64,000 nucleotides of DNA from Rhodospirillaceae bacterium (GTDB lineage Bacteria; Pseudomonadota; Alphaproteobacteria; Rhodospirillales; Rhodospirillaceae): positions 21,796 through 85,795 of the forward strand of contig CANJSF010000017.1 in the NCBI GenBank assembly GCA_947476925.1, written 5' to 3'. Each line of letters starts with the position of its first letter. Position 1 is the first letter of the stretch. Below the pieces are notes generated by a model. The model saw nothing but the letters and a program-made list of their open reading frames with translations, made no database searches and had not been told where the DNA came from. Below are positions 18,297-27,362 of the stretch, one piece after another. The translations under genes were made by a program, and so were the position numbers.

Positions 18297-19760
18297 ATGG
18301 CCTACATCATCAAAGGCGAGACTGGCGATTGGGAAGTGGTGATCGGGCTCGAGGTTCACGCCCAGGTCATTTCTGCCGCTAAGTTGTTCTCCGGCGCTGC
18401 GACATCGTTTGGCTCGGACCCGAATTCCAACGTGGCGTTCGTTGATGCGGCTATGCCCGGCATGTTGCCGGTGATCAACGCCACTTGCGTTGAACAAGCT
18501 GTACGCACAGGCCTGGGGCTGAAAGCTAAAATCAATCATCGCAGCGTTTTTGCGCGCAAGAACTATTTCTACGCCGATTTGCCGCAAGGTTATCAGATCA
18601 GCCAGTTCGATCAGCCGATTGTGGGTGAGGGCACGCTGGTGCTTGATATGCCAGATGGCACATCGCGCAGCGTGGGCATTGAACGGCTGCACCTCGAGCA
18701 GGACGCGGGCAAGTCCATCCACGATATTCACCCGACCAAATCGTTCATCGATTTGAATCGCGCGGGCGTGGCGCTAATGGAAATTGTCTCCAAGCCCGAC
18801 ATGCGCAGCCCCGAGGAAGCAGGGGCGTACTTGAAAAAACTGCGCTCGATCTTGCGCTATCTCGGTACCTGCGACGGCAACATGGAAGAAGGCAGCATGC
18901 GCTGCGATGCCAACGTGTCGGTGCGCCCGGTGGGGTCGACCGAATTGCGCACGCGTTGCGAAATTAAAAACGTCAATTCTATGCGTTTTGTGATGCAGGC
19001 GATCGAGTTCGAAGCCAAGCGTCACGTCGATGTCTACGACAACGGCGGCAAGATCGATCAGGAAACGCGCTTGTATGATTCCGTCAAGGGCGAAACCCGC
19101 ACGATGCGCTCGAAAGAATTCGCGCACGATTACCGCTATTTCCCCGACCCGGACTTGCTTCCGCTGGAATTTGACGACGCGTATGTTGCGGCAATCAAGT
19201 CGACGTTGCCGGAGCTGCCCGACGACAAGAAGGAACGCTTCATCTCGCAGTATGGCTTGTCGGCCTACGATGCCGGCGTGCTGGTGGCTGAAAAAGAAAA
19301 CGCGGACTTTTTTGAAGAGGTTGCCAAGCAGTCGGGCGACGGCAAGTTGGCCAACAGCTGGGTCTCGAACAATTTGTTCTCAGTCTTGAATGCCAAGAAC
19401 CTGACCATCGACCAAAGCCCCATCAGCGCCAATCATCTGAGCAAACTGATTGCGCTGATTAAGAACAACACCATCTCCGGCCGCCTGGCTAAAGATGTGT
19501 TTGAAATTATGCTGGTGGAAACGGGCAAAGACCCCGAGGCCATCGTGTCCGAGCGCGGCATGAAGCAAATCACTGACACGGGCGCGATTGATAAAGCCAT
19601 CGACGACATTCTAGCGGCCAATGCCGACAAAGTGGCGCAGGTGAAGGCGGGCAAGGAAGCGCTGATCGGCTGGTTTGTTGGTCAGGTGATGAAAGCCACG
19701 CAAGGCAAAGCCAACCCGGCGCTGTGCCAAGAGCTGCTGAAAAAGAAGCTGGCGCAGTGA
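18297..19760 (+). CDS. gatB: Asp-tRNA(Asn)/Glu-tRNA(Gln) amidotransferase subunit B
   Basis: 487 aa. Kinase-like subunit that activates the mischarged tRNA carboxylate with ATP and transamidates it. Seen: [20 protein letters not shown], the [19 protein letters not shown] segment, [26 protein letters not shown], and a C-terminal GatB/YqeY helical domain. I place the start at the ATG 18297 ([17 protein letters not shown]), 2 bases after gatA and preceded by GGGGAGCG. An upstream in-frame ATG at 18213 lies inside gatA and gives non-family sequence. The stop overlaps the next gene by GTGA. Confidence 0.96.
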   Translation: MAYIIKGETGDWEVVIGLEVHAQVISAAKLFSGAATSFGSDPNSNVAFVDAAMPGMLPVINATCVEQAVRTGLGLKAKINHRSVFARKNYFYADLPQGYQISQFDQPIVGEGTLVLDMPDGTSRSVGIERLHLEQDAGKSIHDIHPTKSFIDLNRAGVALMEIVSKPDMRSPEEAGAYLKKLRSILRYLGTCDGNMEEGSMRCDANVSVRPVGSTELRTRCEIKNVNSMRFVMQAIEFEAKRHVDVYDNGGKIDQETRLYDSVKGETRTMRSKEFAHDYRYFPDPDLLPLEFDDAYVAAIKSTLPELPDDKKERFISQYGLSAYDAGVLVAEKENADFFEEVAKQSGDGKLANSWVSNNLFSVLNAKNLTIDQSPISANHLSKLIALIKNNTISGRLAKDVFEIMLVETGKDPEAIVSERGMKQITDTGAIDKAIDDILAANADKVAQVKAGKEALIGWFVGQVMKATQGKANPALCQELLKKKLAQ

Positions 19761-20344
19761 ACGACGTTCCGCCGTCAACGCCCTGGTGGCAAAGCGGCAA
19801 GATTGTCGTGTTTGGCATCGCGCTGGTGCTCGCGGTTGGTTCGTACTTTTACTCCAAAACGGTGCCACCCACCTGGCTGCATGACTTTGGCGCCGAGATT
19901 GCGCTTCACGCGGCGGCCGACCCGAACCCGATTACGCCGGAAGATTCGCGCCAAGCCACGCCGCGCGGCCAAACCGACAACCCTTTGATTTGTGCAACGC
20001 GCGTCATCCCCCAGCCGTGGGACCGCATTGTTTTTGTCACCCACGAGCAAGGCAAAACACTCAGCCAGCACGCGACACTGGGCCAAGCGCAGTGGCTCGA
20101 CAACACACTGGGTTCTATACAGTCGCAATTGGCAGCCGATGATCGCTATCAGCTCGTCGTGTTGATGAATGGCAACGTGGTGCGTGATGCACAAATATTT
20201 TTCACGTTCTGGGCCGATCTGTCAGGTCTTGCGCAACCCGAAGGTTATGGCCCGGAGACAGCGATTTTTACGGCGGCCAGTGTGCAGGGCCGTTATGTGG
20301 TCAGCACGGCTCCTAATGCCACCTTAGCAAACTGTCCGAAATAA
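19757..20344 (+). CDS. Uncharacterised membrane-anchored protein coupled to gatB
   Basis: 195 aa with a GTG start at 19757 that overlaps the gatB stop (GTGA). An ATG 33 bases upstream is also in frame but lies within gatB. One N-terminal membrane helix (about 13-31, [19 protein letters not shown]) follows a short Pro/Trp-rich segment, so the bulk is probably periplasmic. The outer part holds two Cys (ICATRV and the C-terminal LANCPK), which could pair, and no catalytic motif I know. The gene is followed 10 bases later by a glutathione transferase gene. I do not recognise the family. Confidence 0.68.
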   Translation: MNDVPPSTPWWQSGKIVVFGIALVLAVGSYFYSKTVPPTWLHDFGAEIALHAAADPNPITPEDSRQATPRGQTDNPLICATRVIPQPWDRIVFVTHEQGKTLSQHATLGQAQWLDNTLGSIQSQLAADDRYQLVVLMNGNVVRDAQIFFTFWADLSGLAQPEGYGPETAIFTAASVQGRYVVSTAPNATLANCPK

Positions 20345-20354
20345 GGAGACATAC

Positions 20355-20993
20355 ATGATCGATCTTTATTCGTTCCCCACGCCTAATGGCTGGAAAGCTT
20401 CGATCATGCTGGAAGAGTTGGGCTTGGCCTATACGCCGCATCTCGTGCACATCGGCAAAGACGAGCAATTCAAACCAGAGTTTCTGAAAATCAGCCCCAA
20501 CAACAAAATTCCAGCCATCGTCGACCACGACGGCCCCGACGGCAAACCGATCAGCGTATTCGAGTCCGGCGCGATTTTGGTTTACCTGGCCCAAAAAACC
20601 AAAAGCCCATTGTTGCCCGCCGACCCGCGCGGATTCATGAATGTGATGCAGTGGTTGTTTTTCCAAATGGCCAGCGTCGGCCCGATGTTCGGGCAAATGG
20701 GATTTTTTGTGAAATTTGCTAAAGAAAAAATCCCGGTTGGAATTGAGCGCTACACCAACGAAAGCAAACGTATTTTGGGCGTGATGGACAAGCAACTGAG
20801 TGCCAACGCCTACTTGGCGGGGCCTGATTATTCCATCGCCGACATTGCTTGCCACGGCTGGATTATTTCTGCCGAGCGGATGCTCGGGCTTGGGCTTGAT
20901 GAATGGCCCAACGTGAAACGCTGGCACGAGACTGTTGGCGCACGACCCGCCGTTCAACGCGGCCTCAAGGTGCCGGTGTTGCCGCCTGCATAG
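20355..20993 (+). CDS. Glutathione S-transferase, YfcG/Ure2p-like
   Basis: 212 aa. N-terminal thioredoxin-fold domain begins IDLYSFPTPNGWKASIMLEE, with the glutathione-binding NNKIPAIVD (cis-Pro) and FESGAILVYLA motifs; an all-helical C-terminal domain ends in a YSIADIACHGW segment with the N-capping Asp. The PTPNGWK pattern resembles the nu-class/YfcG group, which lacks a catalytic Ser/Cys and acts as a disulfide reductase or peroxidase. A strong Shine-Dalgarno (AAGGAG, 7 bases before the ATG) is present. Substrate unknown. Confidence 0.92.
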   Translation: MIDLYSFPTPNGWKASIMLEELGLAYTPHLVHIGKDEQFKPEFLKISPNNKIPAIVDHDGPDGKPISVFESGAILVYLAQKTKSPLLPADPRGFMNVMQWLFFQMASVGPMFGQMGFFVKFAKEKIPVGIERYTNESKRILGVMDKQLSANAYLAGPDYSIADIACHGWIISAERMLGLGLDEWPNVKRWHETVGARPAVQRGLKVPVLPPA

Positions 20994-21158
20994 GCCGCAG
21001 GACTACCTCATCACTGTCTCTACGGCAAAAATTTCGCGTCATTTGCTTCGTATTCGATCAGCCTTGGTATTTTATTTCTAAAGGGCTGAGCCAAGCCATT
21101 TGCTGGGTACACAAGCATGGCGGTAAGCTGACTTATATCTGCTTGCCGGGGGGCGCTC

Positions 21159-22535
21159 ATGACCAAATCTATTTTGCTTGCATCCGTCATCATCGCCGCA
21201 TTTGGCGCACAAGCGTTCGCACAAGAAGGCGCCCCGTCGCCCACGCCCATGATGCTGGAGCCTGGCGATGAAACGCAGATTCAAGAATACATCGTGGGCG
21301 TCGAGCGTTTGCCTCGTGCAAAGCGTGTTTATACCGATGTGCTGAAATGGAAAGTGAAGCATGAGGGCGACGTTGACCCCTCGGTTGCGTGGATGTGGGG
21401 CTTGGCACCCAAAACAAAGGGCACTGAGTCACTTGTGGGGAATGGCGCATCGAAATACGGCTTTGTACGCTTGGTACAGCTGGAAGGCGTGGAACGAAAA
21501 ATCGCTCGGCCCAACGCCAGTTGGTTCGACACCGGCGGCCTTTTTAACTTGAACATTTTGGTGAAAGATCTGAATGCGACGGCAGCGGCCTTGCGCAATT
21601 CGGGCTTTCACGCATTTGCAGAACCTGAATCGTACGCCTATCCCGGCAATGTCAAAGGCATCAGCGCCATGATGGTTGGTCATGATGATGTCGTGTTGTC
21701 ATTCCAGGAGCGTCAATCGCCGCCTTTGTCGGGTTGGCCCGAGTTTGACGGCGCGACGCACGTGGAGGTCGGCTACCAGATCGTCAAGGACGCGAAAAGT
21801 TGGAATGACTTTTGGACGAAAACTGTCGGCTTAACGGCGCGGGACCTGCGCACGCGTAAGGCCACCAAGGCAATTGGACCCAACGATTTCCGACTGCCTT
21901 ACAATACCAAAGGGCTGGACGACAGCATCCAAGGCGGGGTCTATCCGCGCAAAGGCGGCGAGCAGCAGATCGGCGTGCGCCAGTTCATCAACTCGACAGG
22001 AGCTGATTATTCTGACCGTGCCCGCCCGCCCAATCTTGGCATCGTTGGCATGCGGCTGGTGATGAAGGATGTGGATGCATTGGCCGAGCGCGTGCGCAAA
22101 GCCAATGTTGAGATTATCGCGTCCACACGCGTTTACACGTTGGCGCCCTACGGCCTGGTGAAGGGCTTTGCCGTCAAAGCGCCAGGTGGCTCGGGCTTGT
22201 GGACCGAATTTTTCGAGCAAGGCCCCAAGCCGTTGACGAAAGAAGAAATGCAAACATTGCTGAGTAACGGTGCAAAAAATAAGTGGACCGGCTTTGGTGG
22301 TAGCGACTGCCCGAAGTGTACGTTGGATTTCAACAAAGATGGTTCAGCAAAAGTTACCTGGAGCAGGGGCGAAGCGGTTGGAAACTGGACGCTGAAGGGC
22401 AACGCCATTTGCACGACGTGGACGACCTTGCGCGACGGCCGCGAAAGTTGCGCCGTGTATTACGACGTCGGCAATAAAACATATGAGTCTTACAACTCGG
22501 CCGGCCAACCGGAAGGCCGCAATACATTTGAGTAA
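21159..22535 (+). CDS. Secreted protein with two glyoxalase/VOC-like modules and a C-terminal Cys-containing domain
   Basis: 458 aa. Signal peptide 1-21 (cut at AFA-QE). Two vicinal-oxygen-chelate-like halves follow, about 35-190 and 195-355, each with beta-alpha-beta-beta-beta patterns (NLNILVKDLNATAAALRNSGF and GMRLVMKDVDALAERVRKANV). The usual His/Glu metal ligands are not clearly in place, so catalysis is uncertain. Residues about 372-458 form a compact beta domain (WTGFGGSDCPKCTLDF, VGNWTLKGNAICTTW, GRESCAVYYDV) with four Cys and a lipocalin/DUF995-like look. Placement in the periplasm is unusual for VOC proteins. It is convergent with the TPR gene. Confidence 0.72.
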   Translation: MTKSILLASVIIAAFGAQAFAQEGAPSPTPMMLEPGDETQIQEYIVGVERLPRAKRVYTDVLKWKVKHEGDVDPSVAWMWGLAPKTKGTESLVGNGASKYGFVRLVQLEGVERKIARPNASWFDTGGLFNLNILVKDLNATAAALRNSGFHAFAEPESYAYPGNVKGISAMMVGHDDVVLSFQERQSPPLSGWPEFDGATHVEVGYQIVKDAKSWNDFWTKTVGLTARDLRTRKATKAIGPNDFRLPYNTKGLDDSIQGGVYPRKGGEQQIGVRQFINSTGADYSDRARPPNLGIVGMRLVMKDVDALAERVRKANVEIIASTRVYTLAPYGLVKGFAVKAPGGSGLWTEFFEQGPKPLTKEEMQTLLSNGAKNKWTGFGGSDCPKCTLDFNKDGSAKVTWSRGEAVGNWTLKGNAICTTWTTLRDGRESCAVYYDVGNKTYESYNSAGQPEGRNTFE

Positions 22536-22577
22536 TTTGACGTAGATCGAAGACGTTATCTATTCGAAATCGGGCGG

Positions 22578-24197
22578 CTATCTTTGGCTTTGCGTCCAAG
22601 CGTCGAGGTCGATGATGGCTTGCGCAACCATCGCGTCCCACTCTCCAAAACCTTTTGGGCGATAGACTTTCACCGATGGATACCAGGGGCTGTCTGTCCG
22701 GTTTTTGAACCAATACCACGGCTGAAAATGCCCGAATGGTAGCAGCACCCAGGTCGGCACGCCCAATGCACCCGCTAAGTGAGCCGTCGTGTTGCTGACG
22801 CTAATGACCAAATCGCACGCCGAAATGAGGGCCGCCAGGCCGTCGAGATCTTGCACTAAATCGAGGTTGGGGAATTGTCCTAGCCTGTCGAGCAGCGCGC
22901 GGGCCTCTGAGCCAAGGCTTGCGGCATCGGCATCCTTGCTGACTTTTTGTAAGCGCACAAACGAAGCGTCGTCGCGTTGAAGCAAAGGTGCCCAAGCGCC
23001 CAACGATGTCGTTTTGCCCACGGACAGTTGCGGATTATAGCTGCCCCAAGACAGCCCGATAATCGGCTTGCCGTGGGCCTGCGCGGCGAGATGCTGACGA
23101 ATGGCCTGCGTGCGTTCGGGGTCAGCCGAGAGGTATTTTTGACGCTTTGGAAATGCATTCAAGGTCGGGCGCACAAATTGCAGTGCGCTTTCCATGGCCG
23201 ACTGAAACGCAATTTCCGAATCTGCTGTGGCGCGGTGAGGGGGGTCGGTGCGCCCAACAACTGTTGCGCCGGGCAGCGAGCGTGCCAGCAATTTCACCAG
23301 TCGTTTATCGCATTCGACAATCAAATCAACGCCGCGGTCCCGCAAATCGCAGGCCAATGCGCTGAGGCGAATTTCGTCGCCCACGCCTTGCTCGCCCCAC
23401 AACAAAAGTTTCCCGCCAACAAGCTTTTCGCCCTGCCATGCGGGCTGCGTAAATGGGCGAAGCTTTGTCGATTGCGCGGTGCGGGCCGTACGCCACCGCC
23501 AGTCATACTCTGCAAAGCCGAGTTCAAAATTCCCCCGCCGCAGAAACGTGACGGCCCGATTGAAATGCGACCCTGCGAATGTTGGGTCTATGCTGATTGC
23601 CTTATCGAAGTGGGCGAGGGCGTCAGTCTCGCGCCCCTCGTTCTCCGCCAGCATACCTAAGTTATCGTAGACATTGAGGATCCGTGGGTTCAGCGCATTG
23701 GCGCGTTCCAACGCGGCGCGCGCTTCATCAAATCGACCGAGCAAAACCAAGGCTTCTCCCATGACGGCGTAAGCAAACGCATGATCGGGCTGTAACGCCA
23801 AAGCATCGCGGCAATGTGCGACGCCCTCCTCGAATTTGAATTGGCGCATGGCCAAGATCGCCAATTGAAAATGCGCCTCAACCGAACCTGGATCAACATT
23901 CAAGGCGCCGATAAAAGCTGCCTTGGCATCGGCGAGCTGGTCCATTTCAAAGTTGGCTATGCCAATATTGAGATGGATCGATGTGAGACGCGGGTTGGAT
24001 TTCAGCGCACGGTTGAAGGTGGTCAGCGCGCGCTTGTGGTGACCAGCCCGCAATTGGGCGAGGCCTTGTAAATTGAGCGTGTCGGGGTGGTTGGGGAGAA
24101 GTTTGAGAATCTCACGGCATGCCACTTCGGCAGCCTCGAACTGCCGTTCCCCGATCAACGCCACGGCTCTTGCATAAAGTTGTTCGAGTTGCGCCAT
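22578..24197 (-). CDS. TPR protein with a C-terminal glycosyltransferase-like domain
   Basis: 539 aa. Residues 1 to about 240 are tandem tetratricopeptide repeats (signature pieces LPNHPDTLNLQGLAQLRAG, NPRLTSIHLNIGIANFE, DPGSVEAHFQLAILAM, NPRILNVYDNLGMLAE). The rest resembles the GT-B half found in ADP-heptose-transferase/O-GlcNAc-transferase-like alphaproteobacterial proteins: LLWGEQGVGDEIRLSAL, IIGLSWGSYNP, DLVISVSNTTAHLAGALG, VPTWVLLPFGHFQPWYW. No signal peptide, so it is probably cytoplasmic. It lies 21 bases downstream of the DUF481 gene. Acceptor and donor are unknown. Confidence 0.83.
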   Translation of the reverse strand: MAQLEQLYARAVALIGERQFEAAEVACREILKLLPNHPDTLNLQGLAQLRAGHHKRALTTFNRALKSNPRLTSIHLNIGIANFEMDQLADAKAAFIGALNVDPGSVEAHFQLAILAMRQFKFEEGVAHCRDALALQPDHAFAYAVMGEALVLLGRFDEARAALERANALNPRILNVYDNLGMLAENEGRETDALAHFDKAISIDPTFAGSHFNRAVTFLRRGNFELGFAEYDWRWRTARTAQSTKLRPFTQPAWQGEKLVGGKLLLWGEQGVGDEIRLSALACDLRDRGVDLIVECDKRLVKLLARSLPGATVVGRTDPPHRATADSEIAFQSAMESALQFVRPTLNAFPKRQKYLSADPERTQAIRQHLAAQAHGKPIIGLSWGSYNPQLSVGKTTSLGAWAPLLQRDDASFVRLQKVSKDADAASLGSEARALLDRLGQFPNLDLVQDLDGLAALISACDLVISVSNTTAHLAGALGVPTWVLLPFGHFQPWYWFKNRTDSPWYPSVKVYRPKGFGEWDAMVAQAIIDLDAWTQSQR

Positions 24198-24218
24198 CGC
24201 CCGCGGACCTTGAGATGT

Positions 24219-24962
24219 TTAGAAACTATAGACCAACGCGACCTTCGAGATCGTATCGGTTTTCTTGATTGTAACCCGGGGCGGGGCGGTGTTGTAGCGT
24301 ACGTTGACCGATGCACGACCCGAAAGGCTGCCGATAAGCTTACTTGTCACAGCTAAAGTGTCTTCCACTTTGGTGCGCTCTGAATCCCAGCTGATGGTCA
24401 GCTCATTTGTCAGCTTGGCATTCTCTGACATTTGCCAATCAAGCAACGCCGTGCCTCGCGCAAAAATCTCTTTCTCGCTCGGTAGCGGCTTCTTCAGGCG
24501 GCCAACACGATAACCAGGACCAGCGTTTACCGAGAGCTTCACGGATTGTGTTTGCAATACGCGATAGCCCACGCCAATGCCGCCTTCGATTTCTGATTGA
24601 AAGCCCGAGAACTTGTCGTTTTCGTATTGCACAAAGCTTGAGGCAAACAACCCGTCAGCGATATCGATGTTTGTGTCGTAGCCAACGACCCAACGCTGCG
24701 AGGTGGTCACGCCGCTATCACGGCCGAGTTCAGCCTTAAATTTGTAGTGGTCCTCGACCCGACCTGCGCGGTACTTGGCTTGGGCGTCTACATCAAACGC
24801 ATTGCGCTGCGTGTTGCCCGTGGCCAAGCTGCCGCCCAGCGCCAATTCCGAAATCCAGTCATGGCTGGGAATTCGCGGTTCCGCGGCGCTCGTGGGGAGG
24901 CTCATCGTGACGGCCACAGCCAAGCTGAGAGCAAGGGCCCAGCGGCCTGTTTGAAACATCAT
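24219..24962 (-). CDS. DUF481 (YdiY-like) outer-membrane beta-barrel protein
   Basis: 247 aa from the ATG at 24962 (MMFQTGRWALALSLAVAV), which gives a standard signal peptide cut near SAA-EP. An in-frame start at 25004 would add 14 hydrophobic residues. The mature protein matches the DUF481 pattern: SELALGGSLATGNTQRNAF, alternating beta strands with KFKAELGRDSG, GGIGVGYRVLQTQSVKLSV, and a terminal aromatic residue (VALVYSF), typical of barrel proteins inserted by BamA. The exact role is unknown; it is usually described as a salt-induced outer-membrane protein. First gene of a two-gene unit with the TPR gene. Confidence 0.86.
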   Translation of the reverse strand: MMFQTGRWALALSLAVAVTMSLPTSAAEPRIPSHDWISELALGGSLATGNTQRNAFDVDAQAKYRAGRVEDHYKFKAELGRDSGVTTSQRWVVGYDTNIDIADGLFASSFVQYENDKFSGFQSEIEGGIGVGYRVLQTQSVKLSVNAGPGYRVGRLKKPLPSEKEIFARGTALLDWQMSENAKLTNELTISWDSERTKVEDTLAVTSKLIGSLSGRASVNVRYNTAPPRVTIKKTDTISKVALVYSF

Positions 24963-25206
24963 GGGGGTGCAGGGCAAAAATAGTGTCAGATAAGCTAAGG
25001 TCAAACCGAGGCCTAAGGCTAGTTGTGACCTACCTCTAACATATTGATTTAAAAAAGATTAGTGGTTGTTTATGCAACTTTTTGGACAGGCCGACATAAA
25101 GCCTGACGATGGTTAACAATTTCGAAGAAAAGCGCATATACATTCGCATGTTTACTCCACCGGGCCATGCTGGGTGGCAGTTCATTTTTATTAGGCGTTC
25201 GACGAT

Positions 25207-26637
25207 ATGAGTGCGGGTCAAAAGGTTGTTTTCGTGTCGGGCAATTTTTATGCCTTGCATCCAGGGCACGTTCGATTGCTGCGTTTTGCGGCTGAATGTG
25301 GCAACCATTTGGTTGTGGGTGTGCATGATATCACCCCTGGGACCGGGTTTCCGCCACCGCATGAGCGAGTTGAGGCTCTCAAAGAACTTGGGTTTGTAGG
25401 TCAAGTTGTGTTGCTTGATCGGGGGCTCGATGCGTTTTTGAACGACCTCAAGCCTGACATTATTGTGAAGGGAAAAGAGTTCGAGACGCGCGATAACCCG
25501 GAAGAACCAATTTTGCGCACTTACGGCGGCAAGTTGGTGTTCTCATCGGGTGAATCATCATATTCTGCGCGCGAGCTTTTGTTGCGCGATGCCGAGCAAG
25601 ATTCACGTCCCAATTTACGTATGCCGCCGGGATATGCCGCGCGCCACGCGTGCTCAGCCAAACATATACAGGCGATCATCGATAAATTTCATGGCCTGAA
25701 GGTTGTGGTGGTCGGCGATGTGATCGTCGATGAGTACGTGAACTGTACGGCATTGGGCATGTCGCGCGAAGATCCTACAGTTGTAGTTTCGCCGCAATCA
25801 ACCGACCGTTTTATCGGTGGGGCAGGTATTGTAGCCGCGCATGCGCGCGCCATGGGAGCTAATGTTCAGTTTATCTCCGTTTGCGGGTGCGACGAACCAG
25901 CAAGTTACGCGCGCACGCAACTTCAAAATCTTGGCGTCGAAGTGTCGTTTGTCGAAGACGAAAGCCGCCCAACGACACTGAAGCAAAGATTTCGCGCCTC
26001 GGGCAAAACACTTCTGCGCGTCTCTCACCTTCGTCAACACGACATACAAAAAGACCTGAAAGCAGCATTGCAGGCCAAGGCTTTGGCTGCGCTGTCTGAG
26101 GCCGATCTTTTGATTTTTTCCGACTTCAGTTACGGCGCGCTACCACAAACTGTCGTTGACGCCTTGGCCATGGCTGCAAAAAATTCAGGGGCGCTGATTG
26201 CAGCTGATAGCCAGTCGTCCTCGCAGTTGGGCGACATCGCGCGGTTCAAAAATGCGTCGCTGCTGACGCCGACTGAGCACGAGGCGCGTTTGGCATTGCG
26301 TGACCAAGTGGGCGGCGTGGCGCAAGTGGGGCATCGCTTGCTCGAAGTTACAAATGGGTCGGCCGCATTTATAACACTCGGTCCTGAAGGTATTCTGGTC
26401 GTCACCCATGTTGAGGGCGGAATAGATGAAACCGATCGCCTTCCGGCCTTTAATCTCAACCCGGTCGATGTCGCTGGCGCGGGGGATTCTATGCTGGTGG
26501 CGGGCGCAATGACCCTGGCGGCCGGCGGTACGCCCTGGCAGGCAGGGTTCCTGGGCTCGATTGCTGCCGGCATTCAAACCAGTCGTATTGGCAATGTTCC
26601 AATAAAGGCCGCCGAGATCGTGGCCGCGCTATCGTGA
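25207..26637 (+). CDS. Bifunctional heptose-type adenylyltransferase/kinase in reversed domain order (HldE-like)
   Basis: 476 aa. Residues 1 to about 150 form a nucleotidyltransferase domain of the RfaE/GCT type (VVFVSGNFYALHPGHVRLL, H-x-G-H at 18-21; later KGKEFE and SSGESSYSARELL). Residues about 165-476 form a PfkB/ribokinase-type sugar kinase (VVVVGDVIVDEYV, FIGGAGIVAAHARAMGA, and the catalytic VDVAGAGDSM near residue 425). In E. coli HldE the kinase comes first, so the order here is reversed. The set of a kinase, a nucleotidyltransferase and a separate NTP-transferase downstream suggests heptose- or other sugar-phosphate activation. Its GTGA overlap with the next gene indicates coupling. 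It opens the long accessory operon. Confidence 0.84.
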   Translation: MSAGQKVVFVSGNFYALHPGHVRLLRFAAECGNHLVVGVHDITPGTGFPPPHERVEALKELGFVGQVVLLDRGLDAFLNDLKPDIIVKGKEFETRDNPEEPILRTYGGKLVFSSGESSYSARELLLRDAEQDSRPNLRMPPGYAARHACSAKHIQAIIDKFHGLKVVVVGDVIVDEYVNCTALGMSREDPTVVVSPQSTDRFIGGAGIVAAHARAMGANVQFISVCGCDEPASYARTQLQNLGVEVSFVEDESRPTTLKQRFRASGKTLLRVSHLRQHDIQKDLKAALQAKALAALSEADLLIFSDFSYGALPQTVVDALAMAAKNSGALIAADSQSSSQLGDIARFKNASLLTPTEHEARLALRDQVGGVAQVGHRLLEVTNGSAAFITLGPEGILVVTHVEGGIDETDRLPAFNLNPVDVAGAGDSMLVAGAMTLAAGGTPWQAGFLGSIAAGIQTSRIGNVPIKAAEIVAALS

Positions 26638-27359
26638 CTGTGACCGCAGTTCCACCCGGAACACGCGCCTTACTCCTCGCTGGTGGCGAAGGTACGCGGC
26701 TGCGCCCTCTCACGTTAACGACGCCCAAATGCCTTGTGCCCATTCATGGCAAGCCATTGCTGGGCATTTGGCTAGATCTTTTGTTTAGCGCGGGTATCGA
26801 ACGGGCTCTGGTCAACACATCGTACTTGCCAGACCAAGTAAGGGCGTTTTGTGCGGCCTCGCCGTGGGCCGCCAAAATTGACTTGGTTCACGAAGAGCAT
26901 TTGCTGGGGACTGCCGGAACCTTGCGGGCCAATGCCGATTATTTCTCGGGGGGCACATTCTTTATGGCCCATGCCGACAATTTATCGCGGTTCTCAGTCG
27001 AGGGTTTTTTTGGGGCTCATGCGGCACGCCCCTCGAATTGCCTGGGCACAATGATGACTTTCCAAACCGAGCGGCCCAAGGACTGCGGCATTGTGGAACT
27101 GGATGGGCGCGGAGTGGCGATAGCCATTCACGAGAAAGTCGAAAACCCGCCTGGGAACCTCGCCAACGCAGCAGTATTTATTCTCGAAACAACCATATTT
27201 CCGGAGTTGGCGCGCAATCCACTTGCAACTGACTTCTGCCGCGATATTGTCCCCCAATTCGCGGGCCGTTGGTTCACGTTTCAGAATGCGATCTACCACC
27301 GCGATATTGGCTCTCCTGAATCGCTGGCAAAAGCGCAGCACGAATTTCACTGGAATTAG
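26634..27359 (+). CDS. Sugar-1-phosphate nucleotidyltransferase
   Basis: 241 aa, GTG start overlapping the previous stop by 4 bases. NTP_transferase fold with the pyrophosphorylase signature LLAGGEGTRLRPLT (residues 14-27), the Lys of TPKCLVPI, and the metal/sugar motif MAHADNLSRF. Short size without a left-handed helix domain resembles HddC or RmlA-like enzymes that join NTP to a sugar-1-phosphate. Given the heptose-type kinase just upstream, an HddC-like role (NDP- or GDP-heptose) is plausible but not proven. Confidence 0.88.
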   Translation: MTVTAVPPGTRALLLAGGEGTRLRPLTLTTPKCLVPIHGKPLLGIWLDLLFSAGIERALVNTSYLPDQVRAFCAASPWAAKIDLVHEEHLLGTAGTLRANADYFSGGTFFMAHADNLSRFSVEGFFGAHAARPSNCLGTMMTFQTERPKDCGIVELDGRGVAIAIHEKVENPPGNLANAAVFILETTIFPELARNPLATDFCRDIVPQFAGRWFTFQNAIYHRDIGSPESLAKAQHEFHWN

Positions 27360-27362
27360 CGA

